NCBI RefSeq assembly: GCF_007993865.1
Contig: NZ_VIUH01000028.1
Location: 1 to 55,866, forward strand
Length of the DNA: 55,866 nucleotides
Source: Pseudomonas sp. SJZ079
GTDB taxonomy: Bacteria; Pseudomonadota; Gammaproteobacteria; Pseudomonadales; Pseudomonadaceae
Direction of reading: 5' to 3'
The notes under the pieces are model-generated. The model made no database searches and was not told the origin of the DNA. It saw only the letters and a list, made by a program, of their open reading frames with translations. Shown here piece after piece: positions 15,657-23,259 of this stretch. The stretch's first letter is position 1. Every line of letters begins with the position of its first letter. The position numbers were made by a program, and so were the translations under genes.

Positions 15657-18293
15657 CTAGCCGGTGTTGCGCAAGCCGGCGGCAATCCCCGCGACACTGA
15701 CCAACAGCGCCTGTTCCAGAGGGCTGTCGGCCTGGTTTTCACGCGTTCTGGAGCGGGCCAACAGCTCGGTCTGAAGCAGGTGCAAAGGGTCCAGATAGGT
15801 GTTGCGCACACTGATCGCCTCCAGGGTCTCGGGACTGTGCGCCAGCAGCTGCGACTGCCCGGTCAGCCCCAGCACCGCGGCACTGGCCTGCGACAATAGG
15901 TCGCGTAAATGCTCACCCAAAGGACGCAAGGAGGGCTCGACCAGACGCTCGTCGTACAGCTCGGCGATCGCCCCGTCGGCCTTGGCCAGGACCATTTCCA
16001 GCATGTCGATGCGGGTGCGGAAGAACGGCCAGTGCTCGCGCATCTGCCCCAGCAACTGGCTTTCGCCACGCTGCAAGGCGTTGGCCAGGGCGTGCTCCCA
16101 ACCGAGCCAGGCCGGCAGCATCAGCCGGGTTTGGGTCCAGGCGAAGATCCACGGAATCGCCCGCAGACTCTCGACCCCACCGGCACGGCGCTTGGCCGGG
16201 CGACTGCCCAGAGGCAGACGCCCGAGCTCCTGCTCCGGGGTGGCCTGGCGAAAGTATTCGACGAACTGCGGATGCTCACGCACGACACCGCGGTAGGCGC
16301 TGACGCCATCGGCGGCCAGCCGGTCCATCAACTCCCGCCAGGCCGGTTCCGGCGTTGGCGGCGGCTGCAGGGTGGCCTCCAGCACGGCCGCCAGGTAGAG
16401 ATTGAGGTTCTGTTCGGCGATGTCCGGCAAGCCGAACTTGAACCGGATCATTTCGCCCTGTTCGGTGGTACGAAAGCGCCCGGCCACGGAACCCGGGGGT
16501 TGCGAGAGGATCGCCGCATGGGCCGGACCGCCGCCACGGCCAACGGTGCCGCCACGACCATGGAACAACAGCAACTCGACCTGCTGCTCGCTGCACACCT
16601 GTACCAAGGTCTCCTGCGCCCGATACTGCGCCCAGGCCGCCGCCGTGGTGCCGGCGTCCTTGGCCGAGTCGGAATAACCGATCATCACCTCCTGCGGACC
16701 ATGTAAGCGGGCTCGATAGCCCGGCAGATTGAGCAGGCGCTCGATCACCGGCCCGGCCTGATCCAGATCGGCGAGGGTCTCGAACAGCGGCACCACACGC
16801 ATCGGCCGCTGCAAGCCGGCTTCTTTCAACAGCAACTGTACGGCCAGCACATCGGAGGGCGCGCCGGCCATGGAGATCACGTAGGAACCCAGAGAGGCGG
16901 CGGGGGCGGTAGCCACTTCCCGACAGGTGGCGAGCACTTCGGCGGTTTCCGCACTGGGCTTGAAGTGCGTCGGCAATAGCGGCCGGCGGTTATCCAACTC
17001 CGTCATGAGAAATTTCAGGCGCGCCTCTTCGTCCCACTCGGCGTAATGCCCGAGGCCCAGATAATCGGTGATCTCATTCAGCGCGGCACTGTGACGACTG
17101 GCATCTTGGCGCACATCCAGGCGCACTAAAAACAGACCGAAGGTCACGGCCCGGCGCAGACAGTCGAGCAACGGGCCATCGGCGATCACCCCCATGCCGC
17201 AGTCGTGCAAGGACTGGTAGCAGCACTGCAAGGGCTCGAGTAACTCGCGGTTGTCCTGCAATACCGCTGGCGATACGGCCGGCTGGCCGTGCAGTGCCTC
17301 CTGCGCCCAGCTCCGGGTTGCCCGCAGGCGCTCACGCAGTTGCTTGAGCAGGCTGCGGTAGGGTTCGGTGCTGTCGCCTACCTGCGCGCGCAACTCTGGG
17401 TTGGCCTGTTGCATGGACAACTCTGCGGCCAATTGTTCGATGTCACGCAGGTACAGGTCGGCGGCCATCCAGCGCGCCAGCAACAACACTTCGCGGCTCA
17501 CCGCGGCCGTCACATTGGGGTTGCCGTCGCGGTCGCCGCCCATCCAGGAGGCGAAGCGGATCGGCGCCGCCGCCAGCGGCAAGCGCAGCCCGGTCGCAGC
17601 GTGCAAGGCCTGATCGGCCTTGCGCAGAAAGTTCGGCACTGCCTGCCACAGCGAATGCTCGATCACCGCGAAGCCCCACTTGGCTTCATCCACCGGGCTC
17701 GGCCGGCTGCGGCGGATTTCTTCGGTATGCCAGGCCTCGGCGATCAGCCGCTGCAAGCGCGCGGCGACCTGCTCGCGCTCGGCGCTGGACAAGTCGCTGT
17801 GGTCTTGCGCCGCCAGTTGCGCGGCGATGGCGTCGTACTTCTGGATCAGGGTGCGTCGCGCCACTTCGGTCGGGTGGGCGGTCAACACCAGCTCGATGTC
17901 CAGGCGGCCGAGCTGGCGCGCCAAGGCATCGGCACTGTGTCCCTTGGCCAACAGCCGCTGCAACAGTTCGGGCAGCACGCGCGACTCGAAGGGCTCGGGC
18001 TCGTTGGCGCCACGCCGACGGATGCGATGGTATTGCTCGGCGATATTGGCCAGGTTGAGGAACTGGTTGAAGGCGCGCGCCACCGGCAGCAATTCGTCGT
18101 CGTTCAATTGATCGAGGGCGGCACTGAGCTGTTCGGCACCGGCAGCCGAGCCACGTCGAGCGGTTTTTGCGCCCTTACGGATGCGTTCGATCTTGCCGAG
18201 AAAGGCCGCGCCATACTGCACATTGATGGTATTGCCCAACAGCTCGCCGAGCTGATGCACGTCCTCGCGCAAACGCGCGTCGATTTCCGCCAT
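15657..18293 (-). CDS. ppc: phosphoenolpyruvate carboxylase
   Basis: An 878-residue enzyme, close to the 883 of E. coli. The catalytic His is in VLTAHPTE near residue 138, the glycine-rich FHGRGGTVGRGGGP loop lies near residue 575, and the protein ends in the conserved RNTG. It carboxylates phosphoenolpyruvate to oxaloacetate to refill the TCA cycle. GGAGG lies just before the chosen ATG (complement 18291-18293); the frame runs 30 codons further up without family similarity. It precedes adk on the same strand with a 249-base gap in which I see no gene. Confidence 0.97.
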   Translation of the reverse strand: MAEIDARLREDVHQLGELLGNTINVQYGAAFLGKIERIRKGAKTARRGSAAGAEQLSAALDQLNDDELLPVARAFNQFLNLANIAEQYHRIRRRGANEPEPFESRVLPELLQRLLAKGHSADALARQLGRLDIELVLTAHPTEVARRTLIQKYDAIAAQLAAQDHSDLSSAEREQVAARLQRLIAEAWHTEEIRRSRPSPVDEAKWGFAVIEHSLWQAVPNFLRKADQALHAATGLRLPLAAAPIRFASWMGGDRDGNPNVTAAVSREVLLLARWMAADLYLRDIEQLAAELSMQQANPELRAQVGDSTEPYRSLLKQLRERLRATRSWAQEALHGQPAVSPAVLQDNRELLEPLQCCYQSLHDCGMGVIADGPLLDCLRRAVTFGLFLVRLDVRQDASRHSAALNEITDYLGLGHYAEWDEEARLKFLMTELDNRRPLLPTHFKPSAETAEVLATCREVATAPAASLGSYVISMAGAPSDVLAVQLLLKEAGLQRPMRVVPLFETLADLDQAGPVIERLLNLPGYRARLHGPQEVMIGYSDSAKDAGTTAAAWAQYRAQETLVQVCSEQQVELLLFHGRGGTVGRGGGPAHAAILSQPPGSVAGRFRTTEQGEMIRFKFGLPDIAEQNLNLYLAAVLEATLQPPPTPEPAWRELMDRLAADGVSAYRGVVREHPQFVEYFRQATPEQELGRLPLGSRPAKRRAGGVESLRAIPWIFAWTQTRLMLPAWLGWEHALANALQRGESQLLGQMREHWPFFRTRIDMLEMVLAKADGAIAELYDERLVEPSLRPLGEHLRDLLSQASAAVLGLTGQSQLLAHSPETLEAISVRNTYLDPLHLLQTELLARSRTRENQADSPLEQALLVSVAGIAAGLRNTG

Positions 18294-18487
18294 GACCGAT
18301 CCTCCGCTGATACCTGAAAACCAAGAGTGCCCAGCGCGGCAAGTTCTTACAAGGGCACGACGCAGAGCCTCTACGCGCCGCAAAGCAGTCTAGGCTTAAA
18401 ACAGGGTCTGGCCCCAAGCAAAAGGTCGGCCCGAGCAAACGGAATAGCACAAGCGCCAACTACACATAGGCGAAGGACGAGGTAGTT

Positions 18488-18832
18488 ATGAAGATTCGCG
18501 AGCTTGTCCACCATTGGGAACAGAACTCCAAGGGTCGTCTGACCCGCAGCACCTACCAGATCCACCTCGATCTGGAAGCTGCGGCGCGTTTGGCGGCCCT
18601 GACTGAGATGTACCCCAAGCACCACACCGAAGAGTTGCTCGGCGAGCTGATCGGCGCGGCGTTGGAAGAAATGGAAGCCAGCCTGCCCTACGTCAAAGGC
18701 AGCCAGGTAGTGGCAACCGATGAACAGGGCGATCCCTTGTATGAAGACATTGGTCCGACCCCACGCTTCCTCGCCTTGTCACGCAAGTACCTGCGTGAGC
18801 TCAGCCTGCAACAGGACAGTGCCGAGCACTGA
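18488..18832 (+). CDS. small conserved protein annotated in relatives as pilin-assembly or type 1 pili tip component
   Basis: A 114-residue soluble protein, MKIRELVHHWEQN at its start, divergent from ppc, with GACGAGG upstream of the ATG. Similar Pseudomonas proteins carry names such as 'pilin assembly protein' or 'type 1 pili tip component', but the sequence has no signal peptide and no pilin fold that I can see. An alpha-helical middle (LGELIGAALEEMEASL) resembles the ribbon-helix-helix or antitoxin-like helices of small regulators. I would treat the pilin label as unproven. Confidence 0.75.
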   Translation: MKIRELVHHWEQNSKGRLTRSTYQIHLDLEAAARLAALTEMYPKHHTEELLGELIGAALEEMEASLPYVKGSQVVATDEQGDPLYEDIGPTPRFLALSRKYLRELSLQQDSAEH

Positions 18833-18908
18833 GAGGCTGTGAAAAAACTCTCGCCTACTGCGACCGCTTCCAAACGCCCGCTAGGGTGTTGATATTTTCA
18901 CAACCTCT
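18832..18908. repeat. 77-bp palindromic repeat
   Basis: AGAGGCTGTGAAAA (18832-18845) pairs with TTTTCACAACCTCT (18895-18908), with one G-U type mismatch. It lies between the ends of two convergent genes and overlaps the stop region of the left one. It is a short member of the palindromic repeat types seen elsewhere in this window. Confidence 0.65.
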
Positions 18909-18938
18909 GACGGTTGCCGGTAAACACCGGCAACCGTC
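18909..18938. terminator. hairpin between convergent genes
   Basis: GACGGTTGCCGG pairs perfectly with CCGGCAACCGTC around TAAACA. It overlaps the stop codon of the minus-strand gene ending at 18937. There is no good T-run, but the stem is 12 bp and perfect. Confidence 0.6.
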
Positions 18939-19260
18939 ACTGCGCGGCGCTGGGGGTTTGTTCACCCATGCAGCGCACGGCCTGTTTTTTGTTATCCACC
19001 AGCACGCCGGTAAGCCCCTTCTGCTCAAGATCGAACAGCACCAGCACGCCATCGACGCACTGCGCCACTTGGTTGGCCGGCTTCAACGAGACCTTGTAGT
19101 CCTCGCCGGGAACGGTCTTGAGCATGGTGAAATCGGCCAACAGCAAGGCATCCTGCGGCTGGGCGAAGTGCACATAACCGTAGTACGTGAGCACCGCCAC
19201 GGTCGCGCAGATGCTGCCGATACCGGTAAGAATCAAGGGGATTGCGTTACGCTCGCTCAT
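18937..19260 (-). CDS. membrane-anchored small protein of unknown function
   Basis: A 107-residue protein with one N-terminal membrane segment (about residues 8-30, IPLILTGIGSICATVAVL), followed by a domain expected in the periplasm that contains DFTMLKTVPGEDYKVSLKPANQ and two Cys residues (VAQCVDG and VRCMGE) that could form a disulphide. No family is recognised. The start is the ATG complementary to 19258-19260; an upstream extension of 19 codons has no support. It lies alone between convergent and same-strand neighbours. Confidence 0.75.
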   Translation of the reverse strand: MSERNAIPLILTGIGSICATVAVLTYYGYVHFAQPQDALLLADFTMLKTVPGEDYKVSLKPANQVAQCVDGVLVLFDLEQKGLTGVLVDNKKQAVRCMGEQTPSAAQ

Positions 19261-19460
19261 ACAGAATTCTCGAAGTTGGAAACTTAAAGCAAATAGTGCA
19301 GGCCGCTGAAACCACACGGCGGCGCAGCTTGATACAAGTGCGGGTCATTGGAAAGGGCCTGCGCCTTGTGGTCACTGAGCTGGGTCAATAACCCAGCACC
19401 TTCGAGGCCGGCCCGACTCGATTCGCATCTATCTACGCTCACTCAGCTCTCGGCAATCGC

Positions 19461-20207
19461 TCATTTTCCGCCGGCGCGGACTTCCTCGCGGGCCTTGAAG
19501 GTGGCCTCATAGACACGCTCGGCCAAGCGCGAGAAGGGCAGGCTCTGAATCCACACGGTACCGCTGCCCTTGAGTGTGGCCAGGAAGATACCCTCACCAC
19601 CAAACAGCATGCTTTTCAAGCCGCCGGCCAGCTGGATGTCATAGTCCAGGCCGGCACTGAACGCCACCAGGCAGCCGGTGTCCAGGCGCAGCGTCTGGTT
19701 GTTCAACTCCTTGCGGATCACCGTACCACCGGCATGCACGAAGGCCAGGCCATCGCCTTCGAGCTTTTGCAGGATGAAGCCTTCACCGCCGAAGAAACCG
19801 GCGCCCAGGCGCTTGTTGAAGCTGATGCCGATCGCCGTGCCGTAGGCGGCGCAGAGAAAGGCATCTTTCTGGCAGATCAGTTTGCCACCCAGTGGCGCCA
19901 GCTGGATCGGCACCACGGTGCCCGGGTAAGGCGCGGCGAAAGCCACCCGCGCCGGTGCTTTGCCGGCGTTGGAGAAGTGCGTCATGAACAGCGACTCGCC
20001 GGTTAGCATGCGCTTGCCGGCGCCCCACAACTTGCCCAGTACACCGGTGGCCGAACCATCGCCCATGCGCGTGTCGAAGCGCACCCCCTCGGTCATGTAG
20101 TTCATCACCCCGGCTTCGGCGATCACCGTCTCACCGGGATCGAGAATGATCTCCACGCTTTGCGCCGACGTGCCGAGGATTTCATAGTCGAGTTCGTGGC
20201 TGGGCAT
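19461..20207 (-). CDS. TIGR00266/AIM24-family protein
   Basis: A 248-residue protein of the AIM24/TIGR00266 family, with the opening YEILGTSAQSVEIILDPGET, the repeated GGEGIFLATL and GGEGFILQKL strands and the closing ERVYEATF. The fold is a double-stranded beta-helix type; the biochemical role in bacteria is not settled. CCAGGAG precedes the chosen ATG (complement 20205-20207). The open frame extends 36 codons upstream through a REP repeat, which argues against the longer start. Confidence 0.9.
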   Translation of the reverse strand: MPSHELDYEILGTSAQSVEIILDPGETVIAEAGVMNYMTEGVRFDTRMGDGSATGVLGKLWGAGKRMLTGESLFMTHFSNAGKAPARVAFAAPYPGTVVPIQLAPLGGKLICQKDAFLCAAYGTAIGISFNKRLGAGFFGGEGFILQKLEGDGLAFVHAGGTVIRKELNNQTLRLDTGCLVAFSAGLDYDIQLAGGLKSMLFGGEGIFLATLKGSGTVWIQSLPFSRLAERVYEATFKAREEVRAGGK

Positions 20208-20238
20208 TGCAGTCAGTCTCCTGGCAAGTCGGGCAGCG

Positions 20239-20310
20239 TCCCGGATTTCATCCGGGCTACGGCTCTGGCAGTTTGAATTGGGCGATTTCCCAGATGCATC
20301 CGGGCTACGG
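20239..20310. repeat. two REP-type palindromes in tandem
   Basis: TCCCGGATTTCATCCGGGCTACGG (20239-20262) and the related CCCAGATGCATCCGGGCTACGG (20289-20310) are REP-like units ending in the same GGGCTACGG. Pseudomonas REPs often contain such CCCGGAT...ATCCGGG stems. They lie between the TIGR00266 gene start and the larger element at 20324. Confidence 0.65.
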
Positions 20311-20323
20311 TTCATCTATTTAA

Positions 20324-20447
20324 GGGCTAGGAGCGTCACGAGCGAAGGGTAGGCAAGGCGCGCACGGCCTGAAAAAGCGGAGTTTACGACTGTAAATGAG
20401 CATTTTTCAGGTCGTGCGCAACGCCGCATAACCGAGCGCAGTAGCTA
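20324..20447. repeat. long palindromic element related to the one at 12477
   Basis: The core CGCACGGCCTGAAAAA (20361-20376) pairs with TTTTTCAGGTCGTGCG (20403-20418) across an AGTTTACGACTGTAAA hairpin. The outer arms pair loosely. Its reverse complement shares CTACTGCGCTCGG, CGGCGTTG, AATGCTCAT, CGCTTT and CGCCTTGCCTA blocks in the same order with the element at 12477-12618, while the stem arms differ. It abuts the stop codon of the DUF1704 gene. Confidence 0.8.
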
Positions 20448-21743
20448 CTAGAGGATGTTGGCGTAGTCGGCTTCGATGCGGTCCAGACTCAGGTGATTGA
20501 GGAAGTTGGAGAAGCACATCCACGCCGACAGCGAGTTGAGGTCGCGGAACTGCTCAGGGAGGTATTTCGGCGCTGCGACCAGGCCTTCGTCGACCAATTG
20601 GCGCAGGGTGCGCATGTCTTCCAGGGTGGTTTTACCGCAGAACAACAAGGGAATCTGCTCCAGCTTGCCCTTGCGCACGGCGAGCTGGATGTAGTTGTAG
20701 ACCATGATGAAGCCCTTCAGGTAGGACAGGTCCTTGGTGAAGGGCAGCCCGGTCGGAGTCGAGCCACGGAACACCCGACTGGCATTGCTGTAGCCCTCCT
20801 CCAGACTGAAGCCCTGCTCGCGGTAGAACTCGAACACCTGGAGAAAGTCCGCGCCCTCCTCAGCCATGTGGATGCCACGCGTGCGGTTGGTCAGTTTGCG
20901 CAGGCGCGTCGGGTAAGAGGCGAAGGTGATCACCTCCATCAGAATCGCCAGCCCTTCCTGAGTCACCGTGGAGGACGGCGGGCCCTTGGCCAGGAAGGTA
21001 CAGACCGGTTGATTCAGACCATTGAGGGTGGTCGCCACATGCACCAGCCCTTCGTGCACTTCCAGGGCCTTGACGTCACGCTGGTTGAACATCGCATCGG
21101 CGCGAATCTTGATGTAATCGGCGCCAGCGGCGGCATCGGCGAGGATGCCATCGGACTCGAACACCCGAATGGTTTCTTCCGCCTCACCGAACACCTTGTT
21201 CAGGCGGTGCTGCAGCAGATCGACGGCCTGCTTGGCGGTGAGGTCTTTGGGCTCGTCCTCGAGATCGCCACGCTTGTCGATGTTATTCAGGTAGTCGGAA
21301 AACATCAGGCCCAGGTCGGACAGAGTCGGGTCGCCGGCATGGAAGGCATCCGACGCCGCGCCATACAGTTCCTGCGAGATCAGGCCAAAGTCCTCGGTGC
21401 CGCGCGCCTCGAGCATGCGAATGACCATGCGGTATTCGCGGCACATGCGCCGCATGATCTGCCCGACCGGGTTGAATTGGCCCAACTGGCGGGTAACGTC
21501 GCGCTCGATGTTCTGGAACTCCAGCTTCTTCGCCGCCGCGTCGAAGGCCAGCGGTCGGCTGTCGTAATAAGCGCGGTCGACCACCGGCTGCTTTTTGCCT
21601 TTGTGCTTGAGAAAGCCCTCGCGAATGCTGTCGTCCCACTTCACCGCATCCAGCACGCGAATCGGCGTTTGCGCCTCGACAATCCGATCGGATAATGCGC
21701 GAACGATCAGTTGATACTCGTCCAGCTCTATTTGGCTGTTCAT
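20448..21743 (-). CDS. DUF1704 'QEGLA' metallopeptidase-like protein
   Basis: A 431-residue protein of the DUF1704/TIGR02421 family, often labelled 'flavohemoglobin expression-modulating QEGLA motif protein'. The naming motif QEGLA is present (TVTQEGLAIL), and an HExxxH zinc-peptidase motif reads HEGLVH, with TRGIHM and a downstream Glu-rich segment. The eukaryotic relatives MATCAP1/2 are tubulin-cleaving carboxypeptidases built on this motif, so a peptidase activity is plausible; the bacterial substrate is unknown to me. GAGGGACC precedes the ATG chosen (complement 21741-21743). The lipoprotein gene ends 30 bases upstream on the same strand. Confidence 0.88.
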   Translation of the reverse strand: MNSQIELDEYQLIVRALSDRIVEAQTPIRVLDAVKWDDSIREGFLKHKGKKQPVVDRAYYDSRPLAFDAAAKKLEFQNIERDVTRQLGQFNPVGQIMRRMCREYRMVIRMLEARGTEDFGLISQELYGAASDAFHAGDPTLSDLGLMFSDYLNNIDKRGDLEDEPKDLTAKQAVDLLQHRLNKVFGEAEETIRVFESDGILADAAAGADYIKIRADAMFNQRDVKALEVHEGLVHVATTLNGLNQPVCTFLAKGPPSSTVTQEGLAILMEVITFASYPTRLRKLTNRTRGIHMAEEGADFLQVFEFYREQGFSLEEGYSNASRVFRGSTPTGLPFTKDLSYLKGFIMVYNYIQLAVRKGKLEQIPLLFCGKTTLEDMRTLRQLVDEGLVAAPKYLPEQFRDLNSLSAWMCFSNFLNHLSLDRIEADYANIL

Positions 21744-21773
21744 CGGTCCCTCTTTACCCCGCAATGGGGCAGG

Positions 21774-22325
21774 TTATTGGCCGTCGCGCTGATAGCGCGC
21801 AACTTCGATAAACACGTCTGAGTTGGCCTGATCGTCCAGGTAAGCAAACACCTTATATAGCGGACTGCTGATCAGCACGCCGTCGCCCTGCGGGGTCTCG
21901 ACTACCTCGCCCTCAAGCCCACCCTGCTCAAGCTCTTGCAGGATACGATCGACATCCAGGTTGTAAATCACCAACTCGTTAGTGGTGGTCAACTCGAAGC
22001 CGGCGATGGCGAAATTAGCCCCCAGGCGCTTCGGTACACCGGCCGACAGGTACCAGCGGCGTCCGTGATGGGCCACGGTAAAGTCGTACTCTTCCAGGCT
22101 GTCGAGGTTGTCCAGGTTGTCGACATAGGTTCTGGCCCGGTAGACGTTGGAACCAGCACGGCTGATCAGCAGGTAGAGCTGCTCGCCCCATTCGTTCTTA
22201 CGCGTCCACTCACCCAGCAGAGGAATAGGCGCCGATTCGTTGGCCGGAATCGGATCCTTGAACGTAACCAGGCAACCGCTCAACAGCAGGAAGGACATGG
22301 CGACCACTAAGCGCCAGGCATTCAT
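21774..22325 (-). CDS. lipoprotein of unknown function
   Basis: A 183-residue protein with a type II signal peptide: the hydrophobic N-terminus ends in a lipobox LLSGC, so the mature protein should begin at Cys18 (+2 Leu, compatible with the outer membrane). The remainder is beta-rich and has no family I recognise. AAGGAGAG precedes the ATG (complement 22323-22325). It sits just upstream of the DUF1704 gene on the same strand, so the two are probably co-transcribed. Confidence 0.85.
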   Translation of the reverse strand: MNAWRLVVAMSFLLLSGCLVTFKDPIPANESAPIPLLGEWTRKNEWGEQLYLLISRAGSNVYRARTYVDNLDNLDSLEEYDFTVAHHGRRWYLSAGVPKRLGANFAIAGFELTTTNELVIYNLDVDRILQELEQGGLEGEVVETPQGDGVLISSPLYKVFAYLDDQANSDVFIEVARYQRDGQ

Positions 22326-22417
22326 TGTGCTCTCCTTGTACAAAGCATTGTGCGTAGCGCCGGCTTAATCGCGCCGGCTATTTCCTTATTGGACCGTGGG
22401 GACAAGCCCGCGACGGC

Positions 22418-23140
22418 TCATAACCCCAACACCAGATACATATAGCGTTTAAGAATGGTCAACATACCTTGATTGTCCAGATGTTCTATACCGTCGAGCA
22501 GGCCTTGATACTCCATTTGCACAATAATTCCGGTCAAGAGCGGAGCATCCTGCTCCGGCTGCTGCGAACCGAGCACCTCGAAGAACTGGATAACCCCCTG
22601 CAGAAGAATGCTGCGGTGGGCGCGTACCAGCTCGTGCAGGCGCGGATTAATTAACGCTTCCTGCTGGAACGCCTGCTCGGCCAACAGATGATCGCGGCGG
22701 GTGAGCAACTGGTGGCGAACATACTCCACCGCCAGCCGGGCGATTTCGTCCGCCAGGTCACGGCGCGCCTCGACGCTACCGTCGAGCTTGCCGACCTGCT
22801 CCTGCAGCAGCCCTTCGGTATTGCTCCAGAACGCCGCCATGTAAGCGGCACTGCGCTCGACGAACTGGGCGAAGGTGTCGGTGATCAAGTCGTCGATATG
22901 TTTGAAGTAGTAAGTGGTGGCCGACAATGGCACCTCGGCCTCGGCCGCCACCGAGCGATGGCGTACCGCGCGTACGCCGTCACGCACGACGATGCGCATG
23001 GCGGCATCGAGAATCGCCTGGCGTCGTAGTTCACTGCCCTGCCGACTGGCCTTGCGACCCTGGTACTGGACGCTTTCGGCGACGGTATTGGCCACACGAG
23101 TGGCACTGTCATGAGCAGGCGAAGGGGTCACGGTTGGCAA
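22418..23140 (-). CDS. TetR-family transcriptional regulator
   Basis: A 240-residue protein with a TetR helix-turn-helix at about residues 38-90 (RRQAILDAAMRIVVRDG ... LSATTYYFKHIDDL) and an all-helical C-terminal ligand-binding domain. A Ser/Thr-rich extension of about 35 residues precedes the DNA-binding domain. The same position beside lysS is occupied by a TetR gene in P. aeruginosa (PA3699, from memory). It reads toward the lipoprotein genes, which it might control; the effector is unknown. Confidence 0.9.
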   Translation of the reverse strand: MPTVTPSPAHDSATRVANTVAESVQYQGRKASRQGSELRRQAILDAAMRIVVRDGVRAVRHRSVAAEAEVPLSATTYYFKHIDDLITDTFAQFVERSAAYMAAFWSNTEGLLQEQVGKLDGSVEARRDLADEIARLAVEYVRHQLLTRRDHLLAEQAFQQEALINPRLHELVRAHRSILLQGVIQFFEVLGSQQPEQDAPLLTGIIVQMEYQGLLDGIEHLDNQGMLTILKRYMYLVLGL

Positions 23141-23225
23141 GTCCTCTCATACAATCGAAGAAACCACAGAGTGTTTGACCCTGTGGGAGCGCCGCAGTCG
23201 GCAGAATAATCTATTCCCAGACAAC

Positions 23226-23248
23226 AAAAAGCCGCCCGAAGGCGGCTT
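23226..23248 (-). terminator. terminator after lysS
   Basis: On the minus strand AAGCCGCC-TTCG-GGCGGCTT is followed by TTTTG, a standard intrinsic terminator with a UUCG tetraloop just beyond the lysS stop. Confidence 0.9.
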
Positions 23249-23259
23249 GAGCAAGACCC

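Noticed and set aside
18488..18832. Pilus tip component as a firm function
   Set aside because: No signal peptide, pilin fold or pilus genes nearby; the label appears inherited from database names.
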